The notes: generated by a model not told the origin, from the sequence alone. DNA of 42,591 bases from JANRIZ01 sp033764445 (GCA_033764445.1 JANRIZ010000006.1:1-42591), one strand, 5' to 3'; numbered from the stretch's first letter, positions 23,971-32,066 are shown. Translations and numbers: made by a program.

Positions 23971-24507
23971 ATGTCACGGATCGGACAAAAACCAGTTCAA
24001 CTGCCTGAAAAGGTCAAGGTCGCCATCTCGGGCGATCAGGTCAATGTCGAAGGCCCCAAGGGCAAATTGGCCTGGAGTCTCCCCAAAACCGTGGCGGCCC
24101 GTGTCGAGGGCAGCCAGGTGATTCTCACCCGGCAGGGGGAAACCCGTGCGGTGCGGGCCCTGCACGGTCTGTCCCGGGCCCTGATCAACAACATGGTCAA
24201 GGGGGTCACGGAGGGATTCAAAAAGGAACTCGACATCCAGGGCGTGGGTTTCAAGGCGGCCGTCCAGGGCAAGAATCTCAACCTCAGCCTGGGATATTCG
24301 CATCCCGTGTTCAAGGTCATCCCCGAGCATGTCAAGGTTGTGGTCACGGATAACACACAGGTTTCCATCGAGGGTCCCGACAAACAGGTTGTCGGACAAT
24401 TTGCGGCGGAAATCCGCTCCGTGTATCCTCCCGAACCCTACAAGGGCAAGGGGGTCCGTTACAAGGGTGAACAGGTCCGCCGCAAGGCCGGCAAGACCGT
24501 CCAGTAA
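23971..24507 (+). CDS. rplF: 50S ribosomal protein L6
   Basis: L6 lies near the factor-binding site and the sarcin-ricin loop. It begins MSRIGQKPVQLPEKV and has the second-domain signature PEPYKGKGVRYKGEQVRRKAGK. It has 178 residues, a normal length. A GAGGT motif lies about seven bases before the ATG. Confidence 0.98.
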   Translation: MSRIGQKPVQLPEKVKVAISGDQVNVEGPKGKLAWSLPKTVAARVEGSQVILTRQGETRAVRALHGLSRALINNMVKGVTEGFKKELDIQGVGFKAAVQGKNLNLSLGYSHPVFKVIPEHVKVVVTDNTQVSIEGPDKQVVGQFAAEIRSVYPPEPYKGKGVRYKGEQVRRKAGKTVQ

Positions 24508-24543
24508 ACCGGTCACCAATCCAAGAGGTCATAAGAGGTCATT

Positions 24544-24921
24544 ATGGGCAGAGAAAACATCGATTCCAAACATCTGACAGCGCGCAAACGCATTCATCTC
24601 CGCATCCGCAAGAAAGTGGAGGGGACCGCTCAGCGTCCGCGTCTGGCCGTGCATTTTTCGGGCAAACATGTCTATGCCCAGGTCATTGACGACGTGACGG
24701 GGGTGACCCTGGCCTCCGCCTCGACGACGGAAAAGACCCTCAAGGCCAAGGACAAGGGACAGTCCAACATCAAGTTTGCCGGGGACATCGGAAAACTGGC
24801 CGCCGAACGGGCGCTCCAGAAAAACATCAAGGCGGTGGTTTTTGACCGTGGCGGTTTCAAGTACCATGGCAAGGTCAAGGCGTTGGCCGAGGCCGCCCGC
24901 GCCGCCGGACTCCAATTTTAA
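24544..24921 (+). CDS. rplR: 50S ribosomal protein L18
   Basis: L18 binds 5S rRNA together with L5. It has KRIHLRIRKKVEGTAQRPRL-type content, LAVHFSGKHVYAQVIDDVTG, and KAVVFDRGGFKYHGKVKALAEAAR split over the C-terminal half. It has 125 residues, close to the usual 117-122. It starts after a repeated aagaggtcat motif (24522-24543), which supplies two GAGGT sequences, the second well placed for the start. Confidence 0.96.
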   Translation: MGRENIDSKHLTARKRIHLRIRKKVEGTAQRPRLAVHFSGKHVYAQVIDDVTGVTLASASTTEKTLKAKDKGQSNIKFAGDIGKLAAERALQKNIKAVVFDRGGFKYHGKVKALAEAARAAGLQF

Positions 24922-24941
24922 AAACATAACAACGGGATTGT

Positions 24942-25523
24942 ATGAGCGAAGCCATTAAAGAAAAATCTTCAGGACCGGGCCAGAGAGGCCGCGGCGGACC
25001 GCGCCGTGGGGGCCGTCCCAACCAGGACAATGCGCCCAAGAGTGATGAGGCGGCCCTGGTAGAGAAACTGGTGTTTGTCAACCGCACGGCCAAGGTCGTG
25101 AAGGGTGGCCGCCGTTTCAGCTTCAGTGCCCTGGTCGTCGTCGGGGACGCCAAGGGCAAGGTGGGTCAGGGATTCGGCAAGGCCAATGAGGTGTCCGATG
25201 CGATCCGCAAGGCCACCGAAGCCGCCCGCAAGTCCATGGTCCAGATCGCCATTCAGAAGTCTTCGATTCCCCACGAGGTTTTCAGCGAGTATTGCGGCGG
25301 GAAAGTCGTTCTTCGTCCCGCCTCGCCGGGTACCGGGGTCATCGCCGGTGGCGGCGTCCGTGCCGTCCTCGAAGCGGCCGGGATCAAGGATGTCCTCACC
25401 AAATCCCTGGGTTCGAGCAACCCCAACAACGTCGTCAAGGCCACTCTCAGGGCCCTCCAGCAACTCCGCACGCGTGATGCCATCATGGAAATCCGCGGGC
25501 TTAAAACCGCCAAAACCCCCTAG
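24942..25523 (+). CDS. rpsE: 30S ribosomal protein S5
   Basis: S5 acts in decoding accuracy and at the mRNA entry. The double-stranded RNA-binding fold has VNRTAKVVKGGRRFSFSALVVVGD and GKVGQGFGKANEV; the C-terminal domain has GGGVRAVLEAAGI and SLGSSNPNNVVKA. It has 193 residues, with an Arg/Gly-rich N-terminal tail (residues about 9-30) not found in E. coli. rplO starts eight bases after the stop, so rpmD (L30), which normally lies here, is absent. Confidence 0.97.
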   Translation: MSEAIKEKSSGPGQRGRGGPRRGGRPNQDNAPKSDEAALVEKLVFVNRTAKVVKGGRRFSFSALVVVGDAKGKVGQGFGKANEVSDAIRKATEAARKSMVQIAIQKSSIPHEVFSEYCGGKVVLRPASPGTGVIAGGGVRAVLEAAGIKDVLTKSLGSSNPNNVVKATLRALQQLRTRDAIMEIRGLKTAKTP

Positions 25524-25531
25524 GAATCCCT

Positions 25532-26008
25532 ATGCGTCTTCATGATCTCAAACATCGTCCCGGTGCCAAGCACCGTGTCAAACGTCTCGGCTCGGGCGAA
25601 AGCTCCGGCCACGGCAAAACCAGCGGCAAGGGGCACAAGGGACAAAAGGCCCGTTCCGGTGGCAGTCTGCGTCTGGGGTTTGAAGGGGGTCAGATGCCCC
25701 TGATCCGCCGCATTCCCAAACGCGGTTTCAACAACAACGCCTTCCGTTACAAGGTGGCTGTCGTCAATCTCGAAAGTCTCAATGCGTTTGAAAACGGCAC
25801 GGTGGTGGATGCCGCCCTTCTGGAGGCCAAACGGCTTGTGACCGGAACCTATGACCTGATCAAGGTTCTGGGGGAGGGGGAGGTGTCCAAAAAACTGACC
25901 CTGAAGGTCAACCGCATCAGCGCCGCCGCCCGTGCCAAGCTTGAGAAGGCCGGTGGCACCGTCGAGCTGATCAGTCTTTCAAAACCTGCGGCCGGAGCAA
26001 AGGCATAA
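25532..26008 (+). CDS. rplO: 50S ribosomal protein L15
   Basis: L15 is a late-assembly 50S protein. The Gly/Lys-rich N-terminus is clear (MRLHDLKHRPGAK, then RLGSGESSGHGKTSGKGHKG) and FEGGQMPLIRRIPKRGFNN follows. It has 158 residues, slightly over the usual 144-150. It is followed by secY after 32 bases. No rpmD separates it from rpsE. Confidence 0.97.
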   Translation: MRLHDLKHRPGAKHRVKRLGSGESSGHGKTSGKGHKGQKARSGGSLRLGFEGGQMPLIRRIPKRGFNNNAFRYKVAVVNLESLNAFENGTVVDAALLEAKRLVTGTYDLIKVLGEGEVSKKLTLKVNRISAAARAKLEKAGGTVELISLSKPAAGAKA

Positions 26009-26040
26009 TCCCCCTCGGGATGTGCAAGGGTCTTTAACCT

Positions 26041-27414
26041 ATGTTTTCGGCATTTACGAATTGTTTCAAAATCCCCGAGCTGCGCAACAGGATCCTTTTC
26101 ACACTGGGAATCATCCTGATCATCCGCGTGGGCTGCGCCATCCCCACGCCCGGGGTCAATGCCGCGGTATTGGGGCATTATTTTGAGAATGTCGTTGATT
26201 CCGAAAAAGGGGGCAGTGTCATGGCCCTCTTCAACATCTTCAGCGGGGGCGCCCTGGAAAGTTGCGCGATCTTTTCCCTGGGGATCATGCCCTATATCAG
26301 TGCCTCGATCATCATTCAGCTGCTGACCGCGGTCATTCCCCGGCTGGCCAAGATCGCACGGGAGGAGGGGGGACGCCAGAAAATCACCCAGTACAACCGG
26401 TATCTGACCCTCATTCTGTGTCTGTTTCAGGGGGGGCTTCTGGCGCACGGATTCGCCTACCCGGAAAAAAACCCGCTTCTGCCGGGTATTGCCAAGACAA
26501 TCGAATCGCAGGGGCCGCTGGTGTCCGACGTCGGGTTCCAGTATTATTTTGTGGCGGTGGTGACACTCACGGCCGGGACGATGTTCATGATGTGGCTGGG
26601 GGAACAGATCACCGAGCGCGGCATCGGGCAGGGGATATCGATCATTGTGATGATCGGCATCCTGGCGCGTCTGCCGGCGGCCATCATGCAGGCCTACACA
26701 CTGTTTTCCGACAAGCTCAACCTGGTCGTCATCCTGCTGCTGGTCCTGTTTCTCTTCGGGGTCATTGCGGCCGTGGTCGCGGTCACCAGCGCGGAACGGA
26801 AAATCCCCGTCCAGATCGCCAAACGCATGGTCGGCCAGAAGCTGATGGGGGGGCAAACCCAGCACATTCCGCTGAAGGTCAATTATGCGGGGGTCATGCC
26901 CATCATCTTTGCCCAGGCGATTCTGGTCTTTCCGCAGACCCTGCTGATGGTGCCCCAGCTTCAGAGCTGGTCGGGTTTCAACGGGCTGATGTCCATGATC
27001 AATCCCGGGACGGTCCTGCATGCGGTTCTGTACGGGCTGATGATCTTTTTCTTTTCCTATTTCTGGGTGTCCACGCAGTTCAACCCGGTCCAGATCGCCG
27101 ATGATCTCAAGAAAAACGGGGGTTACATCCCCGGGCGTCAGCCGGGAAAACCCACGGCGGACTTTCTGGCATACACGATGACGCGCCTGACCCTGGCCGG
27201 GGCGGCTTTCCTGACGGTCATTGCCCTGCTGCCGGAGATCATTTCCTACAACATGGGCGTGCCGTTTCTGACCGCCCAGTTTTTCGGGGGCACGAGCCTG
27301 CTGATTGCCGTGGGGGTGGTTTTGGATTCCATGCGCCAGGCGGAGACATTCCTGTTGCAACGCCATTATGACGGATTTCTGAAGAAAGGACGTGCCACCC
27401 GCGGCCGCGGCTAG
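26041..27414 (+). CDS. secY: Protein translocase subunit SecY
   Basis: SecY forms the protein-conducting channel of the Sec translocon with SecE and SecG. It has 457 residues and about ten hydrophobic helices. Family segments include IPTPGVN after the first helix, SLGIMPYISASIIIQLL, a GQGISIIVMIGI helix near 200, and the long cytoplasmic loop KRMVGQKLMGGQ. The C-terminal loop VQIADDLKKNGGYIPGRQPGKPT is the SecA/ribosome contact region. adk, which often follows secY, is not present; map starts 72 bases later. Confidence 0.98.
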   Translation: MFSAFTNCFKIPELRNRILFTLGIILIIRVGCAIPTPGVNAAVLGHYFENVVDSEKGGSVMALFNIFSGGALESCAIFSLGIMPYISASIIIQLLTAVIPRLAKIAREEGGRQKITQYNRYLTLILCLFQGGLLAHGFAYPEKNPLLPGIAKTIESQGPLVSDVGFQYYFVAVVTLTAGTMFMMWLGEQITERGIGQGISIIVMIGILARLPAAIMQAYTLFSDKLNLVVILLLVLFLFGVIAAVVAVTSAERKIPVQIAKRMVGQKLMGGQTQHIPLKVNYAGVMPIIFAQAILVFPQTLLMVPQLQSWSGFNGLMSMINPGTVLHAVLYGLMIFFFSYFWVSTQFNPVQIADDLKKNGGYIPGRQPGKPTADFLAYTMTRLTLAGAAFLTVIALLPEIISYNMGVPFLTAQFFGGTSLLIAVGVVLDSMRQAETFLLQRHYDGFLKKGRATRGRG

Positions 27415-27486
27415 AAATGCCGCCGGCTCCTGTTGCGGAGTGTGCGTTTCCACAACCCGGGCAACCGGGGTTCACGGTGGTCACTC

Positions 27487-28281
27487 ATGGTCAAAAACCC
27501 ACGGGAAATCGAGTCGATGCGTCAGGCCGGCCGGAGTGTCGGCAGGATCCGCGATGAACTCAGTCGGGCCGTGGCGCCGGGAGTGACAACCCGGGACCTG
27601 GATGATCTGGCCCGGGAGCTGATCGGCAAGGCCGGAGGGACCAGTCCCTTTTACCAGTACCGGCAGCGCGGCAAACCCGCATTTCCCGGACACATCTGCG
27701 CCTCGGTCAACGAGGAGGTGGTGCATGGGATCGGATCGGGTCGGCGTCTCCAGTACGGGGACATTGTCAAGCTCGACATTGGTTTGAAGCTCAACGGCTG
27801 GATCGGTGATACCGCCATCACCATCCCCGTGGGCGTCGTTTCCGAGGAGGTGCAGAAGCTCCTGGAGGTGACCGAACGTTCTTTGTATGCGGCGGTGCAA
27901 GTCGCCCGCGCCGGCAATCAGGTCGGCGATATCGGGCACGCCGTCGAAACGGTGGTCCGCCAGGCCGGTTTTTCGGTCGTGCGCGACTTTGTCGGGCACG
28001 GAGTGGGCCGCACCCTCCATGAGGAACCCCAGATTCCCAACTATGGGAATCCCCGGACCGGCAAAAAGCTCAAGCCCGGCATGACCCTGGCCATCGAGCC
28101 GATGGTCAATATGGGCCGTCCCGAGGTGGAGGAGCTGGCCGATCAATGGACGGTGGCCACCGTTGACCGCAAACCCTCGGCGCATTTTGAGCACACGGTG
28201 CTGGTCACCGAGGGCCAACCGGAGATACTGACATGGTCGGAGGCGATTTCATCACGGTGGAAGGCGTTGTCAGCCGCCTGA
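27487..28281 (+). CDS. map: Methionine aminopeptidase, type I
   Basis: MetAP removes the initiator methionine from new proteins. All five metal ligands fall at the E. coli positions: Asp97, Asp108, His171, Glu204 and Glu235, with His79-type HGIGSG nearby (GNV-like start at VVHGIG). The chain is 264 residues. The core ends at TEGQPEILT, and about 15 residues beyond it (to 28281) overlap the infA start by 49 bases. The ATG at 27487 has GGTGG upstream; the open frame starts earlier at 27433, but the extra 18 residues are not family-like. Confidence 0.96.
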   Translation: MVKNPREIESMRQAGRSVGRIRDELSRAVAPGVTTRDLDDLARELIGKAGGTSPFYQYRQRGKPAFPGHICASVNEEVVHGIGSGRRLQYGDIVKLDIGLKLNGWIGDTAITIPVGVVSEEVQKLLEVTERSLYAAVQVARAGNQVGDIGHAVETVVRQAGFSVVRDFVGHGVGRTLHEEPQIPNYGNPRTGKKLKPGMTLAIEPMVNMGRPEVEELADQWTVATVDRKPSAHFEHTVLVTEGQPEILTWSEAISSRWKALSAA

Positions 28282-28466
28282 TCTCGGAACGGCTGTTCCG
28301 GGTCCGTCTCGAAAACGGGCATGAACTCAACGGGTTTGTGTCCCGTCCGCTGGCTCAAAATATTAACAAGATTAGTCTTGAAGAGGGCAGTAAAGTCGTA
28401 TTACATCTAACCCCTTTCGACCTGTCCAAAGGACAGATCGTTGAAGTGAAAGGACAGAAACAATGA
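28233..28466 (+). CDS. infA: Translation initiation factor IF-1
   Basis: IF-1 is an OB-fold protein that blocks the A site during initiation. It matches the family pattern VEGVVSRLISERLFRVRLENGHE and LHLTPFDLSKGQIVEVKG. It is 77 residues, a little longer and more divergent than E. coli IF-1 (72): the usual GKMRxxxIRI segment is SRPLAQNINKISL. The start lies 49 bases inside the map gene in another frame, with GGAG at about 28218-28221. The end overlaps rpmJ by four bases. Confidence 0.93.
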   Translation: MVGGDFITVEGVVSRLISERLFRVRLENGHELNGFVSRPLAQNINKISLEEGSKVVLHLTPFDLSKGQIVEVKGQKQ

Positions 28467-28576
28467 AGGTCAGAGCATCAGTCAAAAGGTTGTGCGAACA
28501 TTGCAAGATTGTTCGTCGCAAGAACATTGTCCGAGTCATTTGCAAAAACCCGCGCCACAAACAGCGTCAGGGCTAA
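28463..28576 (+). CDS. rpmJ: 50S ribosomal protein L36, zinc form
   Basis: L36 is the smallest ribosomal protein, 37 residues (MKVRASVKRLCEHCKIVRRK at the start). It keeps the full zinc site: Cys11, Cys14, Cys27 and His32. It begins inside the infA stop codon (ATGA overlap). The gene is short enough to be missed by length-filtered gene finders. It is followed by rpsM after 31 bases. Confidence 0.97.
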   Translation: MKVRASVKRLCEHCKIVRRKNIVRVICKNPRHKQRQG

Positions 28577-28607
28577 CCCCATTTCATCAACACAAAGGTA
28601 ATCCGTT

Positions 28608-29003
28608 ATGGCCAGACTTTTAGGCGTCGACATCCCCAATGACAAACGAATCGAAGTGTCACTGACGTATCTTTACGGCATCGGGCCGACACGTTCAAGG
28701 CAGATTCTCGAGGAGTCCGGCGTCAACCCCGATCTCCGTGCGAAGGATCTCAGTGACGAGCAGCTGGGCAAAATCATGTCCGTGATCGCCAAAAACAATT
28801 TTGTCATCGAGGGCGACCTCCGCCGTGAGCTTCAGCAGAATCTCAAGCGTCTGCAGGCCATCAACTCGTACCGGGGGCTCCGCCATCGCCGCGGGCTGCC
28901 GGTCCGGGGGCAGCGCACCAAAACCAATTCCCGCACCCGCAAGGGTCCCCGCAAGACGGTGGGTGTGCAACGCAATCCCAACGCCAAGACCGGCAAGGTC
29001 TAA
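28608..29003 (+). CDS. rpsM: 30S ribosomal protein S13
   Basis: S13 links the 30S head to L5 and to the P-site tRNA. It has LLGVDIPNDKRIEVSLTYLYGIG, then SYRGLRHRRGLPVRGQRTKTNSRTRKG split over the conserved C-terminal half. It has 131 residues, with a short extra tail (RNPNAKTGKV) past the usual end. Confidence 0.97.
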   Translation: MARLLGVDIPNDKRIEVSLTYLYGIGPTRSRQILEESGVNPDLRAKDLSDEQLGKIMSVIAKNNFVIEGDLRRELQQNLKRLQAINSYRGLRHRRGLPVRGQRTKTNSRTRKGPRKTVGVQRNPNAKTGKV

Positions 29004-29032
29004 TCATCCAAAATAGTCAAAGAGAACAGAGT

Positions 29033-29542
29033 ATGGCCGAAGAAACAAAACCCAAAAAGACTCCCGCCGCCAAGGAAGGGGAGGCCGCACCCAAGCAGAC
29101 TCCCGCCGATGCGGTGCTGGCCCTGGACCAATTGACCCTGGATCCGAATGCGCCGATGGAAAAGCCCAAGATTGTCAAGATCAAGGGTTCCAAGAATGTC
29201 ACCAGCGGCGTGGTGCATGTGGTCGCCTCCTTCAACAACACGATCGTCACCTTTACCGATCCCCGTGGCAACGTCATCAGCTGGGCCAGTGCCGGCAAAT
29301 GCGGTTTCAAGGGCTCCCGCAAAAGCACGGCCTACGCCGCCCAGGTGGTCGCCCAGGAAGCCTCCCGCGTGGCCATGTCCCATGGCGTCAAGGAGGTCGA
29401 GGTCTGGGTCAAGGGTCCCGGATCGGGCCGTGAATCCGCCATCCGCGCCCTCCAGGCCATCGGTCTGGAAATCACCCTCATCAAGGACGTCACCCCCGTC
29501 CCCCACAATGGCTGCCGCCCTCGCAAACAGCGTCGCGTCTGA
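29033..29542 (+). CDS. rpsK: 30S ribosomal protein S11 with long N-terminal extension
   Basis: S11 sits on the 30S platform near the mRNA exit. The core is clear: VTSGVVHVVASFNNTIVTFTD, SAGKCGFKGSRKSTAYAAQ and the end PVPHNGCRPRKQRRV. The chain is 169 residues against about 129. The first 45 residues form a Lys/Pro/Ala/Glu-rich, low-complexity tail. The ATG at 29033 has AAAGAGAA upstream. An internal ATG at 29156 would give a near-standard S11 but has no Shine-Dalgarno motif, so the long form is preferred. Confidence 0.93.
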   Translation: MAEETKPKKTPAAKEGEAAPKQTPADAVLALDQLTLDPNAPMEKPKIVKIKGSKNVTSGVVHVVASFNNTIVTFTDPRGNVISWASAGKCGFKGSRKSTAYAAQVVAQEASRVAMSHGVKEVEVWVKGPGSGRESAIRALQAIGLEITLIKDVTPVPHNGCRPRKQRRV

Positions 29543-29573
29543 CCCACACCCCCTCTGAAAGGCACGATTCCCT

Positions 29574-30182
29574 ATGGCACGTTATACCGGACCCAAAACA
29601 CGCATCAGCCGCCGTTACGGCGTGGCTCTCTTCGGCCCCTCCAAGGCCCTTGAACGCAAAAATTATCCTCCGGGCATCCACGGCCCGAAGTCCCGCCGCA
29701 AATCCTCGGATTTCTCCATGGCCCTGGCTGAAAAACAGAAGCTCCGTCTCCAGTACGGGCTGATGGAAAAACAGTTCCGCCTGACCTTTGAACGCGCCAA
29801 GAAAAAACGTGGTGTCACGGGCGAAACCCTCCTGCAGATGCTCGAAACCCGCATCGACAATGTCGTTTTCCGCGCCGGTTTCGCCACCACACGCCGCGGG
29901 GCCCGCCAGATGGTCTCCCATGGTCACATCAAGGTCAATGGCCGCAAGGTGTCCAGTTCCTCCTACAACATCCGCCAGGGGGATGTCATTGAGGTCAAGT
30001 CCACCCCCGTCAGCCGTCAGCTGGCCCATCGCAACCTGGAGACCAACGCCATTGCCCAGGCGCCGGATTGGGTGACGGTGGACAAGGAGAATTACAAGGC
30101 CACGGTCAACCGCGTGCCCAGCCGTGAGGATATCCAGATCAACATCAACGAACAGTTGGTCGTCGAATTTTATTCACGCTAA
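29574..30182 (+). CDS. rpsD: 30S ribosomal protein S4
   Basis: S4 is a primary 16S-binding protein and mRNA-entry factor; in E. coli it represses the alpha operon. It has RRYGVALFGPSKALERKNYPPG and the S4 domain (about 94-160: MLETRIDNVVFRAGFATTRRGARQ, VNGRKVSSSSYNIRQGD). It has 202 residues. The N-terminal zinc cysteines of the C+ form are absent, as is common. A 138-base gap, the longest inside the supercluster, follows it. Confidence 0.97.
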   Translation: MARYTGPKTRISRRYGVALFGPSKALERKNYPPGIHGPKSRRKSSDFSMALAEKQKLRLQYGLMEKQFRLTFERAKKKRGVTGETLLQMLETRIDNVVFRAGFATTRRGARQMVSHGHIKVNGRKVSSSSYNIRQGDVIEVKSTPVSRQLAHRNLETNAIAQAPDWVTVDKENYKATVNRVPSREDIQININEQLVVEFYSR

Positions 30183-30320
30183 CAAAGGTTCGGCCCGGCG
30201 GACGTTCCGTACGCCCTCCCGGGTCGCCCTTTGCGAGCCATCAACCCGTAAACATCGCCGTCGGTCCTCCCAACAGTGTGCTCGCATTGGGGGGGTAACC
30301 CGGCACAGGAGTTCAAACAT

Positions 30321-31334
30321 ATGCCAGTCCGTCTCGGTCGTTTTGAGATGCCCAAACGTCTCTCCAAGGAAGAGGAAAATCCCAGGGAAAACTATGCGAA
30401 GTTTGTCGCCGAACCTTTTGAGGCCGGTTACGGCCATACGGTGGGGAATTCCATCCGCCGGGTTCTGCTCTCCTCCCTGGAGGGTGCCGCCATCACCAAC
30501 GCCCGCATCGAAGGGGCTTTGCACGAGTTTTGCACGATCCCGGGTGTCACCGAGGACGTTGTCGACATCGTTCTGAATCTCAAGAAGGTGCTCTTCAATA
30601 TTCATGACCGCGAAATCCACCAGGTCCGCATCTCCGTCAACAAGGAAGGGGCGGTGACTGCGGGGGACATCCAGTGCGACCAGAATCTTGAGGTCATCAA
30701 TCCCGATCTGGTCATCTGCACCCTCGACAAAAAACAGAAGTTTGAGGCGGAGTTTGAGGTCCGGGTCGGCCGCGGTTTCATGTGCGCCGATGAGAACAAG
30801 CAGGCGGACATGCCCATCGGGATGATCCCCGTCGATTCCCTCTTTTCACCGGTCCGCAAGGTCAAGTATGCGGTTGAGAACTGCCGTGTCGGTCAGCGCA
30901 CCGATTACGACCGTCTGGTCGTTGAAATCTGGACCGATGGGCGCATCACCCCCGAGGATGCCCTGACCCAGTCCGCAGCCATTCTGCGTCATCATCTTGA
31001 TGTGTTTGTGGATTACAACAACACGGAAATCGAGTTTGAGGAGACCAAGCAGGAGGTCAGCGAGGAAAACAACAAGCTCAAGCGTCTCCTGGCCATGAGC
31101 GTCAACGAGATCGAACTCTCCGTTCGCGCCGCCAACTGCCTGAACAACGCCAACATCACCACCGTCGGCCAGCTGGCCATGAAGAGTGAGGCGGAAATGC
31201 TCAAGTACCGCAATTTCGGCAAAAAATCCCTGAATGAAATCAAGGACAAACTCAAGGATCTCCAGCTGTCCCTGGGTATGAAATTTGAACCCGGTCTGGT
31301 GGATCTCTCGAAGATCGAACCGGCCGTGAAATGA
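30321..31334 (+). CDS. rpoA: DNA-directed RNA polymerase subunit alpha
   Basis: Alpha is the assembly platform of RNA polymerase. The N-terminal domain has EPFEAGYGHTVGNSIRRVLLSS. The C-terminal domain (from about residue 260) has ELSVRAANCL, matching the UP-element-binding arginine region, then LKYRNFGKKSLNEIKDKL. It has 337 residues against 329 in E. coli. The ATG at 30321 has AGGAG at 30307-30311. A 138-base gap from rpsD might hold a local promoter, but none is convincing. Confidence 0.98.
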   Translation: MPVRLGRFEMPKRLSKEEENPRENYAKFVAEPFEAGYGHTVGNSIRRVLLSSLEGAAITNARIEGALHEFCTIPGVTEDVVDIVLNLKKVLFNIHDREIHQVRISVNKEGAVTAGDIQCDQNLEVINPDLVICTLDKKQKFEAEFEVRVGRGFMCADENKQADMPIGMIPVDSLFSPVRKVKYAVENCRVGQRTDYDRLVVEIWTDGRITPEDALTQSAAILRHHLDVFVDYNNTEIEFEETKQEVSEENNKLKRLLAMSVNEIELSVRAANCLNNANITTVGQLAMKSEAEMLKYRNFGKKSLNEIKDKLKDLQLSLGMKFEPGLVDLSKIEPAVK

Positions 31335-31365
31335 TGGCCTGCCATCAAGGAAGGGTTAGAAGAAT

Positions 31366-31812
31366 ATGAGACATCGCATCCAAGCCCAGACGTTCGGGCG
31401 CAAAAGTGAACATCGCAAGGCGATGTTCATGAACCTGATTGTCAGCCTGATCGAACACGGGCGCATCAAAACCACCCTGGCCAAAGCCAAGGCGGCGCGG
31501 CCCCTGGCCGAAAAACTGGTGACCATCGCCAAAAGCGGAACCTTGCACGACCGTCGTGTCGCCCTCAGCCGTCTGGGGAACAAACGGGCCGTTGTGACCA
31601 AGCTCTTCACCGAGGTGGCGACCACCCAGAGGGAACGGGTCGGGGGATACACCCGGATCGTCAAGCTGGGGGCGCGCAACAGTGACGCCGCTGAAATGGC
31701 CTTCCTGGAGTTTGTGGAGCCCGCCGGGTCCGCGTCCAAGGGTGAGGTCGATGAGTTGAAGGCTCTCGAGAAAAAACTCGCCAAGGCCGAGAAGGAAAAG
31801 AAAAAGGAATAG
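31366..31812 (+). CDS. rplQ: 50S ribosomal protein L17
   Basis: L17 lies near the tunnel exit on the 50S. It begins MRHRIQAQTFGRKSEHRKAMF and has SLIEHGRIKTTLAKAKAARPLAEKL. It has 148 residues, with a Lys/Glu/Ala-rich C-terminal tail longer than in E. coli (127). It is the last gene of the supercluster; a strong terminator begins 22 bases after its stop. Confidence 0.97.
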   Translation: MRHRIQAQTFGRKSEHRKAMFMNLIVSLIEHGRIKTTLAKAKAARPLAEKLVTIAKSGTLHDRRVALSRLGNKRAVVTKLFTEVATTQRERVGGYTRIVKLGARNSDAAEMAFLEFVEPAGSASKGEVDELKALEKKLAKAEKEKKKE

Positions 31813-31833
31813 TTTTTCATCCGGATTTTCATG

Positions 31834-31863
31834 GCCCCGGTCCGCCGACCGGGGCTTTTTTTT
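31834..31863 (+). terminator. Rho-independent terminator after rplQ
   Basis: A perfect 9-bp GC stem (gccccggtc at 31834-31842 with gaccggggc at 31847-31855), a four-base loop and eight T residues. It is the only strong intrinsic terminator seen across the 19 kb supercluster. Confidence 0.93.
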
Positions 31864-31885
31864 AAGCGGGGCCCGAAAAAATCCT

Positions 31886-31914
31886 TTTACGCAGGGCCTT
31901 TTTAACGGTATAAA
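31886..31914 (+). promoter_or_regulatory. Candidate promoter of the CAT-anticodon tRNA
   Basis: TTTACG at 31886-31891 and TATAAA at 31909-31914, with a 17-base spacer, sit about 31 bases before the mature tRNA 5' end. Position and quality fit a constitutive tRNA promoter. Confidence 0.6.
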
Positions 31915-31945
31915 TCCCGTCCTTTCCTCCTTGATCGGAGAATCT

Positions 31946-32020
31946 GCCAGGGTAGCTCAGTGGTAGAGCAGGGGACTCATAAGCCCTTGGTCGCGAGTTC
32001 GACTCTCGCCCCTGGTACCA
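31946..32020 (+). tRNA. tRNA with CAT anticodon (Met or lysidine-type Ile)
   Basis: This 75-base tRNA has the acceptor stem gccaggg/ccctggt with a G1-U72 wobble pair, D arm gctc/gagc, anticodon loop ctcataa (CAT), T arm gcgag/ctcgc with loop ttcgact, and an encoded CCA. The anticodon stem has an A31-G39 mismatch. The variable loop ttggtc followed by gc and the general body resemble tRNA-Ile2, which reads ATA after lysidine modification, as much as elongator tRNA-Met. The initiator is unlikely because the GGG/CCC anticodon-stem pairs and mismatched 1-72 pair are not in the typical form. Confidence 0.9.
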
Positions 32021-32066
32021 TTTTACTGACCATACGGTGGCATGGGAATGCACCCCTTGCGAATCC

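Noticed and set aside
25849..27453. 534-codon minus-strand open frame opposite secY
   Set aside because: His/Gln/Asp-rich shadow of the secY coding strand.
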